Of a stretch of 64,000 nt of DNA, positions 1 through 12,147 are shown piece by piece. The position numbers and the translations under genes are program-made. The notes under the pieces are model-generated. The model searched no databases, was not told where the DNA came from, and saw only the letters and a list, made by a program, of their open reading frames with translations. The stretch comes from Papaver somniferum (Eukaryota > Streptophyta > Magnoliopsida > Ranunculales > Papaveraceae): the NCBI RefSeq assembly GCF_003573695.1, contig NC_039358.1:14942637-15006636 (forward strand). Direction: 5' to 3'. Numbering within the stretch: the stretch's first letter is position 1; each line of letters opens with the position of its first letter.

Positions 1-1831
1 GGGATTCAAAGATCCCAGTTGTTTGAGGTTATCCGTTTATGCACTTTCAAGACTAAGGTTGCTTTAGGTTTATGCTAAGATAACTTTCTAACCAAGCAAT
101 CAATAATCATCGTTAGATGAAAAACTTGACTTGAGATTAACATAATACAATATATACTCTAGTTAGGACGAACCATAACCAAACCGTGTATAATGACTGG
201 TTTATAAATGGTTAGCGAAACTAGCCAATTGAACAAGGATTAAGAGAGCAACTAATGCATGTGATTTATGGTAAGAAAGATTTTCTAAAGTGTTCGAAGA
301 TAAGATTTTGTCTCCTCAGCAATTGGTTATCAGAATCACTAACCTCTACATAGATTACACTAGTGGTTAAGAAATACAATAGGCTTGTCTCTAGTGAAGC
401 TAGGAGAAACCTTAGATTGATACCTCCTACGAATGGCACCTTTACTCTAAACTTAGATGGCTCTTTTGATAATATTACTAAAAAGGGTGGAACTTCTCTA
501 ATATTAAGAAATTTTGCAGGTGAACCTAGAGAAGCTAAATGCAACTATGTTGCAGATGCATTAAGTCCATAGCAAGTGGAGGAAAGGCCATCTGGGAAGC
601 TATTCAGTGGACTCAGAAGTTGAAGTTGGAAGTAGTTAAATTTGAAACTGATTCAAGGATCATAGTGGCGGCTTCACAAAGGGCAGTTCCATTTAGATTG
701 ACAGTTTCACCATTTCATTAGAGATATTTTTTCTTGTTTTCAGAATAATAAAAGTTGGAAGTGTTATTATGTACCAAAGGATCAAAACAAAGTTATAGAC
801 ATTCTTTCAAAGGTTGCTAGAACTGAGCATCTTACTAAGGAATAGTCTGACAACACTCCTAGTTGTATACAATCTTAACTTTTGTTAGAGATGGAATGTT
901 TATCCTCTTAACTTTTAATAAAATTATTTTTGCATCAAAAAAAAACAATAAGCTTGACCATTTTCATATAACACTTTAAGACTTTTATTGTATCACACAT
1001 ATGATCAAAAATGTCTAGATAATATTTTTAGAGAGTTATTCAAATGCTGATTATCTCATAGAAATAATTCTGATGCATCTGAAAATATTCGACAGGGTAA
1101 GTACATATATCGGGTACGTGTACTGTACCTGTTCGTGAATATTCTTGTATACTAGGTATGCATACCTTTACTGATTCACGACCTCACAGACTGTTTATGG
1201 TATGGATATCGGGTATGCGTACCAAAAATCACTGTCAAACTATAGCTACGTCGATACGTGTACTGGGTACATGTACTGCGGCTCCGGACTTATAACAATT
1301 ATCCGAGTATGTGAAATGGTATGCGTAATGTCCTGTATCCGGATTTACAGTAGTTCTATATCTCTCTAATAATCGATTCGAAACATTCCCGAATAACATC
1401 AATGACACGTATCATTGTTCCAGGATATTTTCATATGATTAAAATTTGAGTCATAATTAGGTCATAAGCAATACATTTTTTTTCACCAAATTCATCAAGT
1501 ATGAATAAATGTTCTTAACCTTAGTCATATTTCGAGAATGATATTCAAGATAAACTTGACTTGAAATTTTTGTTATCCATGTATGTCTAATTTAGTCATG
1601 CGATAACGTCTCATAGATAGAAAGGTGAAAACTTGAGATATAGATGGTTGAGTCTTCACTTAGATTTGTTGAAGAAGTTCTCCATATCTCATGTTGATCT
1701 TCGCATTCAAACGGTATAACGTAGTGATATCCGATTCTCGACTAGAAATCAAGATATAGTTTTGACAACTAAATTTGACAACAAACATGAGATAGCAACA
1801 CTTGTGAGTTTGACCAAGAAATGCTCTAACA
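1..1831 (-). mobile_element. Partial LTR of Ty1/copia family D (minus strand), containing a LINE 3' end
   Basis: Read on the minus strand this begins TGTTAGAGCAT at 1831 and runs leftwards off the window, so the LTR end is not seen. It matches the full family D LTR at 60383-63328 over its whole length, LINE included. The U3 part holds paired GTAC/GTATGC dyads around 1090-1330. Compared with the other copy it has lost about 140 bp inside the dyad array near 1155 and about 45 bp near 1740. No protein is encoded by the LTR itself. The family is assigned from the copy at 60383, which is followed by a tRNA-Met primer site. Confidence 0.8.
239..945 (+). pseudogene. 5'-truncated LINE (L1-type) 3' end: RNase H-like domain, 3' UTR and poly(A)
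   Basis: Broken frames at 363-572 and 539-721 give an RNase H-like fold of the kind found at the C-terminus of plant L1 LINEs. NLDGSF holds the first catalytic Asp and FETDSR a later one, followed by YYVPKDQNKVIDILSKVA. A frameshift lies near 550 and a second near 685. The reading ends just after 840, a short 3' UTR follows, and the copy ends in an A-run at 937-945. The target duplication CAATAAG is clear after the tail (946-952) and decayed before it (CAAGG, 234-238). An empty site exists near 59496 in a related LTR. The same insertion occurs at 61557-62269, so it predates duplication of this LTR. Confidence 0.75.
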
Positions 1832-2039
1832 CTAATTATTAATGGTTCAGAATTTATTCAATGCTTTTACAAATTTACAAGTCTAACTTTGGAGTTTAAT
1901 CGACGAATTTTGATATAATTTATCCAAGTCGCCAAATTTTCTTATCTAAGAGGGATTTAAAATCCGAGCTGGATATACTATAGTGAATGAAAACAAAAAA
2001 ATTGTATTAACTTTTCCAAACATATCCCAACTCTAACAC

Positions 2040-2245
2040 CAAGTTGAGATGTTACTCTCTCACCCACTCTCCCACCAAATGCTTGACACCTGCAGGAAGA
2101 TTAGCTCTCATCAAATCTTCCCTAACCCTTACGTCAAACTACATCATGCAAGCACAACTTAAGCCTAATGTGAATAAGAAAACAGATCATATCACCCGAA
2201 ACCTTTTTTTCGAGACATGACTCCTCAGTTAAGAAGCTTTACTGA
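2040..2245 (+). pseudogene. LINE reverse-transcriptase remnant
   Basis: In the better preserved copy at 63537-63740 this stretch reads RLALIKSSLTITSNHIMQAQ and continues with IDHITRNLF. This matches the pattern after the RT palm in plant L1 LINEs (GRxTLIKSVLxxIPxxxMQ, then a segment ending NFFWG). Here the frame is shifted and carries a stop. It is only about 65 codons of a roughly 1,000-residue protein. It is separate from the RNase H fragment at 239-945. Assignment is by remembered family pattern, so it is moderately sure. Confidence 0.5.
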
Positions 2246-2460
2246 TGTAGTTTTTATAGTGATAAGAAAAGAATCGATTAATAACTCTTTTCTTTTTTCG
2301 AATCTGACCCACATAGGATCTCTATTTGAGCAAAACAGGGTGTTTCCAACCCATATCTACAAAAATATCTCCCTCAACCTCCCCCAAAAACGATCGAGAA
2401 GCTCTGCAGGTGTACCCTCAAAATTCCCGCCAAAACCCATTCTTTAAGCGATGCGGAAGG

Positions 2461-2621
2461 GGGAAGTTAGGGGTTCAATCCCCGCGCGCCGTAAAGGTTT
2501 GTAGTAGATTAGTTGTATAGTGGGTTGAGCGGTGTTGGGTCTGGCAGTGGGGCTAGTCCAATTGGCTGGGTTCGGATAGGGGTCTGGGTCCGGATTTCGT
2601 GTATCAAAAAAAAAAAAAAAA
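2461..2621 (+). mobile_element. tRNA-type SINE, 5'-truncated, with poly(A) tail
   Basis: A 161 bp insertion is absent from the duplicate locus at 63948. It starts close to an RNA polymerase III B-box-like GGTTCAATCCC (2472-2482) and ends in a run of 16 A at 2606-2621. The flanking 12 bp are a target duplication with one mismatch (2449-2460 and 2622-2633, CGATGCgGAAGG/CGATGCaGAAGG). No A box is visible, so the head is truncated. It encodes no protein and would depend on a LINE for mobility. Confidence 0.75.
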
Positions 2622-4154
2622 CGATGCAGAAGGGTTGCACGTAGTAATCTGGGGGTACCCATAGTAATGGGTGCCAATAATAAATATCCGGTTGAAATAA
2701 CATTGGGGTTCCCCGGGGGTTCCTGAAAACGTGGGGGGTACCAAAATACACCACCAAATTTTTCGTCGGACCTACGAAACATAACCTAATATAATTGGAA
2801 GTAAACCAACTTAATGATCCTTCGACAATATGTATATACGTGAACCGAATTCCAACAAGAGTGAATCTTGTAATCTATATTTCAAGATACGGTTTTGATT
2901 AAAAACTATTTAGGTTGATTATCGAATCACTTGCGTTTAATTAATTATATCAAATAAAATATAATGCAGAAAATTAAAGTAAAGCAAGACACAAAGAAAT
3001 TTTGTTTACGAGGAAAACTGAAGGTGCATAAAAACCCGGGACCTAGTCCCATTTGAATACCATCTGTATTAAGCCGCTACAGACACTAGCCTACTACCAA
3101 TTAAATTTGGACCGGAATGTAGCTGAGACCGAACCCACCATCACAACGATCCATTTACAGTCGCGCTCCTTACGTCTCTTGAACCTTGCCAGATTATGCG
3201 CACTTGATTCCCTTTGATGACGTCCTTTAGAACCTAAGAGTTTCTTTAGCCTAAGTGAAGACTTTTTGGGGTTTGAATCGATAAAACACCGTTTTTGATT
3301 TCCCTTTAGGTGTGAACCAAGGTTTTGGAAATCTTGTGTTTTTTTTGAACAACTACTAGATAAAAGTAGAGATGCCAAAACAAACTTATACATTAGGGAT
3401 TATTATAATCCAAAAAAATTGGAAGAGAAGCCTAATTTATACAACAGAAAGAACTATAATAAATCTATATATATCTTGTTAAAACTTCTAGGGAATTTAT
3501 GATATAGCTTAAGTGAAGTTTTCTTTCTAGTTCCAATTTCGACCAGCTAGTGTCGGTATACGATAGTGAACCGAAATCTATCAACACCTAAGGTTTATGA
3601 TTATCAACTCTTAAATGGTCTTATATCAGAAGGGAAGACATTATAATAGAAAAGAGGTTGAAAACCTAGAATACAAGCTGTGTAACTATCACGAAGATTA
3701 TTACAAACTCGGCTTTGCAATCCCCAAGGCAAAGGCTTTTATCTCACTCTCATTCACGAAGAACAGAAGACGTGGAAAACAACCTATGAATCTTACACCA
3801 ATTTTCCAAGGGATAATTTTTATAGCATTCACGAACCCTTTATTTATAGTGAACAAGTTAGCTTGAAAGATAGCTTGAATCCAAAGAAAGTTTGAGTTAT
3901 TTCCCTTTTTCAAGACTCTCCTAATTTTGGGAGCTTTCCTAAGTTACAACTCTTGCATAAATAATTCCTTTAGCATAAATTTTATTTTAGTGAATAAATC
4001 ACAATTTAACTTGGAAAGAAATTCTAAAAATATCACAAATACTTTAATATGGCAATTAATTGTGTCTGGAAGAATAGCCATCTTGCCTAGATGAGGAAAC
4101 ATCAAAACTTGACTAAAATAGACTTCTAGTCACGTATTTGCGCTCATGTCCGTG

Positions 4155-4159
4155 AACAG
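4155..4159. repeat. Target-site duplication AACAG, left copy
   Basis: AACAG here and at 12545-12549 flanks the Athila-like element exactly at its TG/CA ends. Confidence 0.9.
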
Positions 4160-5736
4160 TGATGTGATTGTAGAAGTGGTAAATAAGATTCGTTCAACTC
4201 GGACTTGTGTAGACTCGAAGACTTAATCTATTAAATATATACAAAAGATGATAGTAATATCGGGAGAAACTGGGACTTAGGATTTCACTATTAATCACAT
4301 TCACTTGGTTCATAAATGATTCACAATAATTCTAGCTCTTTTGTTGACTCTTTTGTTTGCCAAAAGTAAATTTTTTAAAATATTAATTGTAAATCACAAG
4401 CATAGTGTATCAACAGCTCTATGTCTAAGCATACACCATCAAACGAAATCATAAATAATTAATAAAAATCATAATCAATTAAACCAATGTAAAAGTCATA
4501 GAGAATCGATTTTAGTTACCAAATGATTGTGAAATAAAGCTTCCTCCGTAGTCCCAATGTTGGGGTTTAGCTCATTATATTGGAAACACGCTCAAAATTG
4601 ATAATCATAGCTCGCAAAGTGTTTACAGGATGAAAATATATGAAAAGAAGAAATCAGTGAAACTGCTACGTTTATAAGAGTTGCATCTAAACCGTTACAG
4701 AGAAGATAAGACTGCATGTAAATGATACATGTGTACTGCAGTAGTTTTGCCACGGTTCTCTGCGACTGACTCTGGAAGTCTGTTCTTTGTCTTCTTCTTC
4801 CTATGCACCGGCAGAATACTTTTATGCAACTTTATTTGTTCGCCTCTGTATCCTCCCAATTATCCCTACTGGTGCCCCCAACACTCGACTACCTTTCCTC
4901 GGACTCGTACCAGCTATTTATACGCTATTTATACACTAGCAGTCCGATTAAATTTCAAAGAAATCTCTCCAATCTTATCTTTTTTCTTTCATTCCAAGTC
5001 ACGGGAATATCTCCCGTTTTCTTCTCCTACCGTCTTTGGTATACTCTGATATGTTCAAATTTATCTATATAACCGAATCAAATCTTTAGAGAAGATATAC
5101 TCTCTTAAAACCAAAAACCCGAGACTTCCCCTGTTTTGCTGAGGTGGAAGATATCTTTCCCTTTTTGCGTTATTTAATCTCTTACCAACCCTGTTCTGAT
5201 GCACTAAGGTTGTACCAAATCATTCTCATGAAAATCTCCGACAGAATCTCCATTAACTCTCGTCTGAAATACCCGTGAAAAGTTCATGGCCCTGTTTTGC
5301 GTCATCTCGATGATCCAGCCAAATTCGATCAATAAAATCACTCTTACCATCCTTATTATGCTCTAACAGGTGCAGTACATGAGAATCAACAATTGAATCT
5401 CATTAAATCACGTCCAACTTCCGAACCCTAAATCTGCGGCGTGAAAGAAATTTTCCCGCCAACTTGAATTTTCAAAAGCTAGGGGATGAGTGCCCCTTAT
5501 CCAGAACATGGGTGTGAATAGAAGGTGATCTCCCCTTAGTAATTTAGTTACCCCTTATCCAAAATGAGAGTCTGAATAGTAGGTGTCCTCCGGGTGCAAC
5601 TTTTCTAGCCGATTTCCCTAAAAACGTTTATTTCCCAAAATACCTACAAACACATAAAACACCATAGTAAATACGAAATCGAGTGCCAACAATATTTAGT
5701 ATTGAGATCAAATTAGACACAAAAATGTGTCTATCA
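4160..5736 (-). repeat. 3' LTR of non-autonomous Athila-like element
   Basis: 1,577 bp, ending TGATAG on the minus strand's 5' side at 5736 and CATCA at 4160. A TATAAATAG-type box lies on the minus strand near 4928-4936 (CTATTTATA on +). The adjacent polypurine-like tract AAGTTTGGGTGTATT ends at 5737 on the minus strand. Confidence 0.85.
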
Positions 5737-6820
5737 AATACACCCAAACTTATTATTTGCTAGTCCTCGAGCAAAACTGAAATAAATAAAATCCTAACTC
5801 ACTGTCGCAGGCATCGTCGGTTGCATTTAGCGTATGCAACAAGCCTTTAAACCCCTAGGTGGCCCTAGTGGCCGAGTTATAGTCTCGGGAGGGCTTACCA
5901 GAGATATACCCACACAACTTTTACTCCATACCCTAGCTATCTACGCAGAACCTTGGAAGGCACTAAAGAATCTCCTTGGTTGGCATACTTATTCACTACA
6001 GGAGGAAGTACCCTGATGCGAAATTCCAATTGTTGTACACGAGTTTGCACTCAAGCATACTAAAATTCATATATAATTGACAGATCTCTACTCGGATAGT
6101 TTCTGGACATCATAACCGGAGTCAACCAATCACATGGATAAATCAAGAAGATGGACGTATAGAAAAACGTATATGGTTTTGATGTTGACTAAGGTGAACA
6201 GTGTTTCCCATATCTGTCTGAAGGCCACTGCCAAAACGAACCTATCCTAATGGACTGAGATACTGGTCCGGACTAATATCAACACACTGGCATATACAAG
6301 GGAACCGGTGGTCGATAATCCTAACTCTAGGTCAACTCAGCTGGCATATACAAGGGTACCAGTGGTCGACTTTATTGAATTTATTCCGGATGGTATGATG
6401 GTCTGGTCTCAATTTTTTTTTTTCTTTTTCATTTTTTTTCGTGGTATCTCAATCACTCTATTTTACCCGAGCAGTGGTAACAACTTGATTCATGTGCCCC
6501 ACCTAATCACTTAGAAACATATTTAAAGAAAAGAAAAGAAAAACAGAAGGTGAAAAGGATTCAACGAGATATGGCAAAACTACCAAGTTTTTTTTCTAAC
6601 ATCTGAGCTCCGTGCTTTTATGAATAGACTCTTTAGATGTTTCCATCTAATCAGATTTGTTCCTCAACTCCTACAACCAAGATTCTTCCATCCACTTAGA
6701 TTGGTTAGTGTCATCCTTAATAGGCATAAATTTCTAGGCTTTGGAGTTTATTTATTGCAACTAAGATGTTTCTCCCATACCCCCAAACTTAAATCTAACA
6801 TTATCTCAATGTTCTAAAGA
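5737..6820 (-). other. 3' untranslated region shared with the pol-bearing Athila-like element
   Basis: This stretch is the reverse complement of a diverged copy of 37750-38837. Shared points include the block around 6620-6817, a tract of T on + (purine on the element strand) near 6412-6442, and the paired CTGGCATATACAAGG phrases near 6285 and 6340. Apparent ORFs here are antisense to the element and not credible. It probably holds RNA-processing or packaging signals, which is inference. Confidence 0.7.
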
Positions 6821-6965
6821 TAAAATTAAAAACATGAACAAGGAGAAACTGTTACCATTTGAAGCAAAAGAGTTAAGGAAAGATATTACCGTGTCACATG
6901 AATATTGAGTTATCTCCCAAGAAGTGCTAACTTTAAAGTCTTCAACTAGACTAATAAAGGATTAA

Positions 6966-8616
6966 TCACCTCATAAAATCATAAAGTAATAGATGGAATT
7001 TCTGTGGGTCATCAAAACCAAATAGAGGTATCACACATAAAAGAAATCTGCAACCTGCCAAGAGAATAAACAAATCAAGCACACTCTTGTCTAGTTTCCT
7101 GTTTAAGATAACTACATCTAGCTGTGGTTCAGGTTCAGGTTCTATAACTGGGTCCAAATAAAATATTTTCATAGGTTGCATTTCCTCGTAGCTAAGATCT
7201 GATTCAGATATTAGAGTCTGGAAAGCTCAAGTAAAAACTTAGAAGCACATAATAATAACCTAAATAACTGCGGATCCTTAAAGTCAATCAGGTTTGACTC
7301 ACACAATTGACCACGATGAAAGTGATGGTCAATTTTAGGAAAATGTGTCGATTCTAATCTCCTAAAGTACTTAGGTTTAGTCTTAAAACAAAATAATTGA
7401 CACATCTGAAACTTATACGTTCCCACATTTGGAAGAAAAATGTTTGGTGGGAAAACAAAGTCAATCTGGGTATTATCTCCTGGGTAAACCACATCAACCA
7501 GAGGATGGGTTTCTAACGACTGGACTTCTTCCTGAACATTATTAGGTTCGAGAGAGCTAGTATGAAGGTAATCTGTCACAATGGTTGAGGAACATATATC
7601 AAGTCCCAAGTGAGGGATATTTCTAAGAGTCAACAGTAAAGCACAGGGAGAACGATAATCTCCCCCAAACTTAGAGTTTTCAGTGTCTCTAGATAGACTA
7701 TCCACAATCTCCTTATATTCTAGGTCATCAGTTGATTCTTCTAAGTTATAACTGGGAGGCACATCCTCACTCATATTTGAACTCTCTACGAGTCTATCTT
7801 CTTTATCTAATACTAATGTTTCTAAATCGCTAGACTCGAAAACAATATTCTCAGGATAAACCCGCTCCTCTAAACTATCATCAGCTTCGTAATCATAAAA
7901 GAATACTACATCTTCTACAACGGTGGTATCTCTAGTCAAATCCTCTTCCTTTTGAATAGGTGAATATTTATTAAAATAATTTGGATTTGAACTAGAAATA
8001 ATATTATCATTGTAAAGATCAATTGGAGTAACAAATTCCTGATCACTATGCCTAATGTGTCTGATTCTTCATCAACACTATCCTCATCATAATCATCATT
8101 ATAATATGAAAATGTTCGAACCTCATCTAAACTAGTGTTGCCAATTATAACCTCGTCATCTTGATTATGCAAATAACTATCATCATTTTCAAAGGTGTTA
8201 TTGGAAACATTATATTAGAAATTAAGATTATTTCGAGCAGTTCTTTCCTGGGCCTCTAACAAAATCTTTTGGATCGACTCACATGACTTCCTTATGTTAT
8301 CGTGACTCGACTCACAAGACTTCCTTATAGTATCGTGTATAGAAGGTTCACTCACGGGTGCATTTTGTTTATTCATTTCTAACACAAACCTATTTGTATT
8401 TTTAGTTAATTGTTTGAGAGACTCTTCTAGAGGAAGAACAGGTTCAGAAGGATCATAATAGTGACTAGTTTTCAACATTTTCATTATATTGTCCAAAGAC
8501 GAGGAACTAGTACTATAATATTCCTTATTTTCTTGCTCGCATGACCGATGTCTGCGTGGATAGTAATTAGGCTCACCATGAGTCATAACCTTAAAAAGGT
8601 GGATGCTCCCAACCAC
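6966..8616 (-). pseudogene. Gag-like coil joined to an acidic protein of unknown function, broken frame
   Basis: Three open stretches (8616-8215, 8172-7936, 7939-7211) read as one protein of about 465 residues: a single TAA at 8215-8217 separates the first two in the same frame, and a frameshift near 8050 leads into the third. A further piece, 7181-6966, follows in another frame. The N-terminal part has LEESLKQLTKNT, resembling LEESLALLTQQT in the Athila-like gag at 33350, then a duplicated IRKSCES heptad-like unit. The middle is rich in Asp and Glu. The C-terminal part has NLIDFKDPQLFRLLLCASKF, and the tail piece repeats the pattern as LFGFDDPQKFHLLLYDF. I recognise no domain beyond the gag-like coil. 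It occupies the place where pol would be. Confidence 0.55.
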
Positions 8617-8739
8617 TATTCACACTATGGTCAAAGTTGTAATGTCCATTTTAAAACTCAGTCGGATATTCGTTGTATTGGTTATATAATACCAGTTCGA
8701 CATTCTATTTTTGCACGGGTTTGTTTTGTCAAATAAAAC

Positions 8740-9271
8740 CCACTGATAGGGGATTCGTGGGTGGATAGAGTCTTACCTCCCGTACCAGACGGGCGATGAA
8801 CCGTTGAAGTCGACTCAGGCCACCAACTCCTATGTCAGTGTACGAAACCGAGGGGCCGAGACAGTATCGTAACTGTCGTCCTTCCCTGCAAACAGTTTAT
8901 ATTTAATCTCAACCCTTCCTTAGGGTTTTAAAAATAATGTCCAAAAGTCCCAAAAATAAAGTCCGAAAAGTCCAAAAATAAAAGAAAAATTACAACAATG
9001 AAACTTATTTACAGTTTCTAAAAAAGAAAAGAAATAAAGTCTAAAAAATAACTAGATACAAAATCTTCTTGTTCACTCCTTTTGGATTCCTCTTTTCTTT
9101 CTTTCTTTGGATTTTCTTTTCTTTTCAACACTCTCTTTTTCTTTAGCTTAGCTCCGAATCTGAAAGCAAACAAAAAATACCAAAACACGTAAAAAAGAAC
9201 AAAAAATAATAAGAATAAAAATAAACCTAGAACAAATCTAAATACAAGTCCCTGGCATCGGCGCCAAAAAT
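8740..9271 (-). other. 5' leader and primer-binding site of the non-autonomous Athila-like element
   Basis: Minus-strand PBS TGGCGCCGATGCCAGGG (9266-9250) lies five bases inside the 5' LTR and is of the Athila type. The leader at 8751-8900 matches the leader of the pol-bearing element around 31430-31620. A long A-rich/T-rich stretch occupies 8930-9230. No credible ORF is present. Confidence 0.75.
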
Positions 9272-10479
9272 TGATGTGATTGTAGAAGTGGTAAATAAGA
9301 TTCGTTCAACTCGGTCTTGTGTAGACTCGATTTTAGACTTAATCTATTAAATATATACAAAAGATGATAGTAATATCGGGAGAAACTGGGACTTAGGATT
9401 TCACCATTAATCACATTCACTTGGTTCATAAATGATTCACAACAATTTTAGCTCTTTTGTTGACTCTTTTGTTTGCCAAAAGTAGATTTTGTAAAATATT
9501 AATTGTAAATCACAAGCATGGTGTATAAACATCTCTATGTCTAAGCATACACCATCAAACGAAATCACAAATAATTAATGAAAATCATAAATCGATTAAA
9601 TCAATGTCAAATTCATAGAGAATCGATTTTAGTTACCAAACGATTGTGAAATAAGGCTTCCTCCGTAGTCCCGGTGTTGGGGTTTAGCTCATTATATTGG
9701 AAACACGCTCAAAATTGATAATCATAGCTCGCAAAGTGTTTACAGGATGAAAATATATGAAAAGAAGAAATCAGTGAAACTGCTACGTTTATAAGAGTTG
9801 CAGCTAAACTGTTACAGAGAAAATAAGACTTCCTGTAAACGATACTTGTGTACTGCAGTAGTTTTGCCACGGTTCTCTGCGACTGACTCTAGAAGTCTGT
9901 TCTTCGTCTTCTTCTTCCTATGCACCGGCAGAATACTTTTCTGCAACTTGATTTGTTCGGCTCTGTAGCCTCCCAATTATACCTACTGGTGCCCCCAACT
10001 CTCGACTACCTTTCCTCGGACTCGTACCAGCTATAAATACACTATTTATACACTAGCAGGACGATTAAATTTCAAAGAAATCTCTTCAATCTTATCTTTT
10101 TTCTTTCATTCCAAGTCACGGGAATATCTCCCGTTTTCTTCTCCTACCGTCTTTGGTATACTCTGATATGTTCAAATTTCTCTATATAACTGAATCAAAT
10201 CTTTAGAGAAGATATACTCTCTTAACTTTCACGTAGTTACCAAACTTAAAACCCGAGACTTCCCCTGTTTTTCCGAGATGGAAGATATCTTTCCTTTTTT
10301 ACGTTATTTAATCTCTTACCAACCCTTTTCTGATGCACTAAGGTTGTACCAAATCATTCTCATGAAAATCTCCGACAGAATCTCCATTAACTCTCGCCTG
10401 AAATACCCGTGAAAAGTTCATGGCCCTGTTTTGCGTCATCTCGATGGTCCAGCCAAATTCGATCAATAAAATCACTCTT

Positions 10480-12147
10480 TGTTATGTGCTTGCATAACAG
10501 ATCATGGATTTGATGATTCCGTGAAGATGAAACGGATAATAAAATGGTTTGTGGAAATGGTTTCGGTATCGTCAGAGGGACGCCGGACCTCTAGTATCTT
10601 CAAAGGGACACTAATACCTTTGTTAGAAGACTAACAATTGTTTAACATAATAATTCTCTGTTTTTCTTCATTCATTAATCGCAATATATACACAGAGGGA
10701 GACGTTACATAACTTCCTACAACTGCAAAGGAACTAACTAACACAATGGTTATCTAAAGATAACCGTATACAAATTCTATTAGCTTTAAACACAAGAATT
10801 CCTACATTCTAGGACAAGTAAGATAGACTATACTAGCACCAATAATATTACAATTTAAATTACATTCAAACACTTATAAACACGGCACCTTCTAATACGC
10901 ACATAACAATCCACCCCTCTTATTGACAACCTTGTCCTGAAGGTTGTAAAGATATAATTTTTGATAGTGACCATCAACATCAATCAAAGATTGAGTTAAT
11001 ATGCGACCAAGAACTTTTCCATTGTAGTTGCTACACCAAATTATTTTGAGAAACCCAGTTAAAGGAACGGTCCCTTGATAAGTTGGTGGTTCCCAATAAT
11101 TTTTTTCTCGAAAAAATGGCACCTTCTCCTGTTTTCTAGGTTCTTCAAAGATCGAAAAGAAATCAACAATGCCAAAGGAAATATAATTTTTAAGTGTTGA
11201 ATGCACCAATTAACCTTTGTCTTCAGTATGTACTTCAAAAATATCAAAGAAATCAGACATATGAAAACACACATTATTTTGAACTTAAGTGCGAGTAATT
11301 TCTTTGTTCTCTACAAATATGTCGAATAAATCAATAGGATAACAACCATCTTGGAAGAGAGACTCTATCCCTGATGAAGGAGCGTCACCAGATGATTTAT
11401 GTATCTCTTGCAACATCATCTGATGATCTACAATAGCGACATTATCTATATCCTGGACATCATCTTTTGGATTAAGATCATTAGTTGCATCAACACATTC
11501 CATACCTTCTTTGTTAATGAGTTGATCCAAACGAGATAAAAACGCTGCACACAAATCTTTTAAATCCTTCTTTAAACCAGTGCTCATATTACTAACTTCC
11601 TTATGTAACCCAACTTGCTTGATGCCTATATTTCTAACTTCTGTCTCCAAATTCTTAAATCTGTTATCGTCCATTGTTCGCTTTGCGGAAGATGATAAAC
11701 CTGGTGTGGATACCACTTGTTATGTTCTTGCATAACATATCATGGATTTAATGATTCCGTGAAGATGAAATGGATAATATAATGGTTTGTGGAAATGGTT
11801 TCGGTATCGTCAGAGGGACGTCGGACCTCTAGTATCGTCAAAGGGACACTAATACCTCTGTTAGAAGACTAACAATTGTTTAACATAATAATTCTCTGTT
11901 TTTCTTCATTCATTAATCGCAATATATACACAGAGGGAGACGTTACATAACTTCCTACAACTGCAAAGGAACTGACTAACACAATGGTTATCCAAATATA
12001 ACCGTATACAAATTCTATTAGCTTTCAACAAAAAGAATTCCTACATTCTAGGACAAGTAAGATAGACTCTACTAGCACCAATAATATTATAATTTAAATT
12101 ACATTCAAACACTTATAAACACGACACCTTCTAATACGCACATAACA
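10480..12147 (-). mobile_element. TRIM-like, internally deleted LTR retrotransposon (1.67 kb)
   Basis: Ends TGTTATG...CATAACA with 5 bp duplication CTCTT (10475-10479 and 12148-12152). LTRs are 10480-10908 (429 bp) and 11718-12147 (430 bp), nearly identical by eye. On the minus strand the internal 809 bp begins with a TGGTATC primer-like site (11715-11709) and ends in the polypurine tract AATAAGAGGGGTGGAT (10924-10909), which sets the orientation. There is no pol. It is larger than a classical TRIM because it keeps two coding scraps. Confidence 0.85.
11285..11674 (-). CDS. Gag N-terminal-like fragment of the TRIM-like element
   Basis: ATG at 11674 opens a frame of 129 residues starting MDDNRFKNLETEVRNIG. 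A longer GTG-start reading would run into the primer site and is rejected. Residues about 5-70 form a probable coiled coil (heptads of Leu, Ile and Val), as at the N-terminus of some Ty3/gypsy gag proteins. The rest is acidic. No capsid signature or zinc knuckle is present, so this is only the start of a gag. A second open stretch (11209-10892) overlaps the polypurine tract and resembles nothing I can name. Confidence 0.45.
   Translation of the reverse strand: MDDNRFKNLETEVRNIGIKQVGLHKEVSNMSTGLKKDLKDLCAAFLSRLDQLINKEGMECVDATNDLNPKDDVQDIDNVAIVDHQMMLQEIHKSSGDAPSSGIESLFQDGCYPIDLFDIFVENKEITRT

Larger units (their letters stand above)
1832..2723. repeat. Flank shared with 63329-64000; left arm of a long-range direct repeat
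   Basis: From 1832 to about 2671 the sequence matches 63329-64000 (the window end) apart from the SINE present only here. It has no intact gene. It holds a LINE RT remnant (about 2040-2245) and, to the right, a short stretch running to the end of the copia C LTR at 2724. Because both the LTR and its outside flank are shared, the two copies descend from one duplicated segment and not from two independent insertions. Confidence 0.7.

Noticed and set aside
266..544. 92-codon minus-strand ORF
   Set aside because: It is the antisense shadow of the LINE RNase H fragment and has no similarity of its own.
2461..2500. Functional tRNA gene suggested by GGTTCAATCCC
   Set aside because: No A box, acceptor or anticodon arms can be formed. 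The poly(A) tail and target duplication make it a SINE.
2444..2782. Minus-strand ORF of 112 codons
   Set aside because: It spans the SINE poly(A), the target repeat and the LTR boundary, so it is a chance frame across unrelated pieces.
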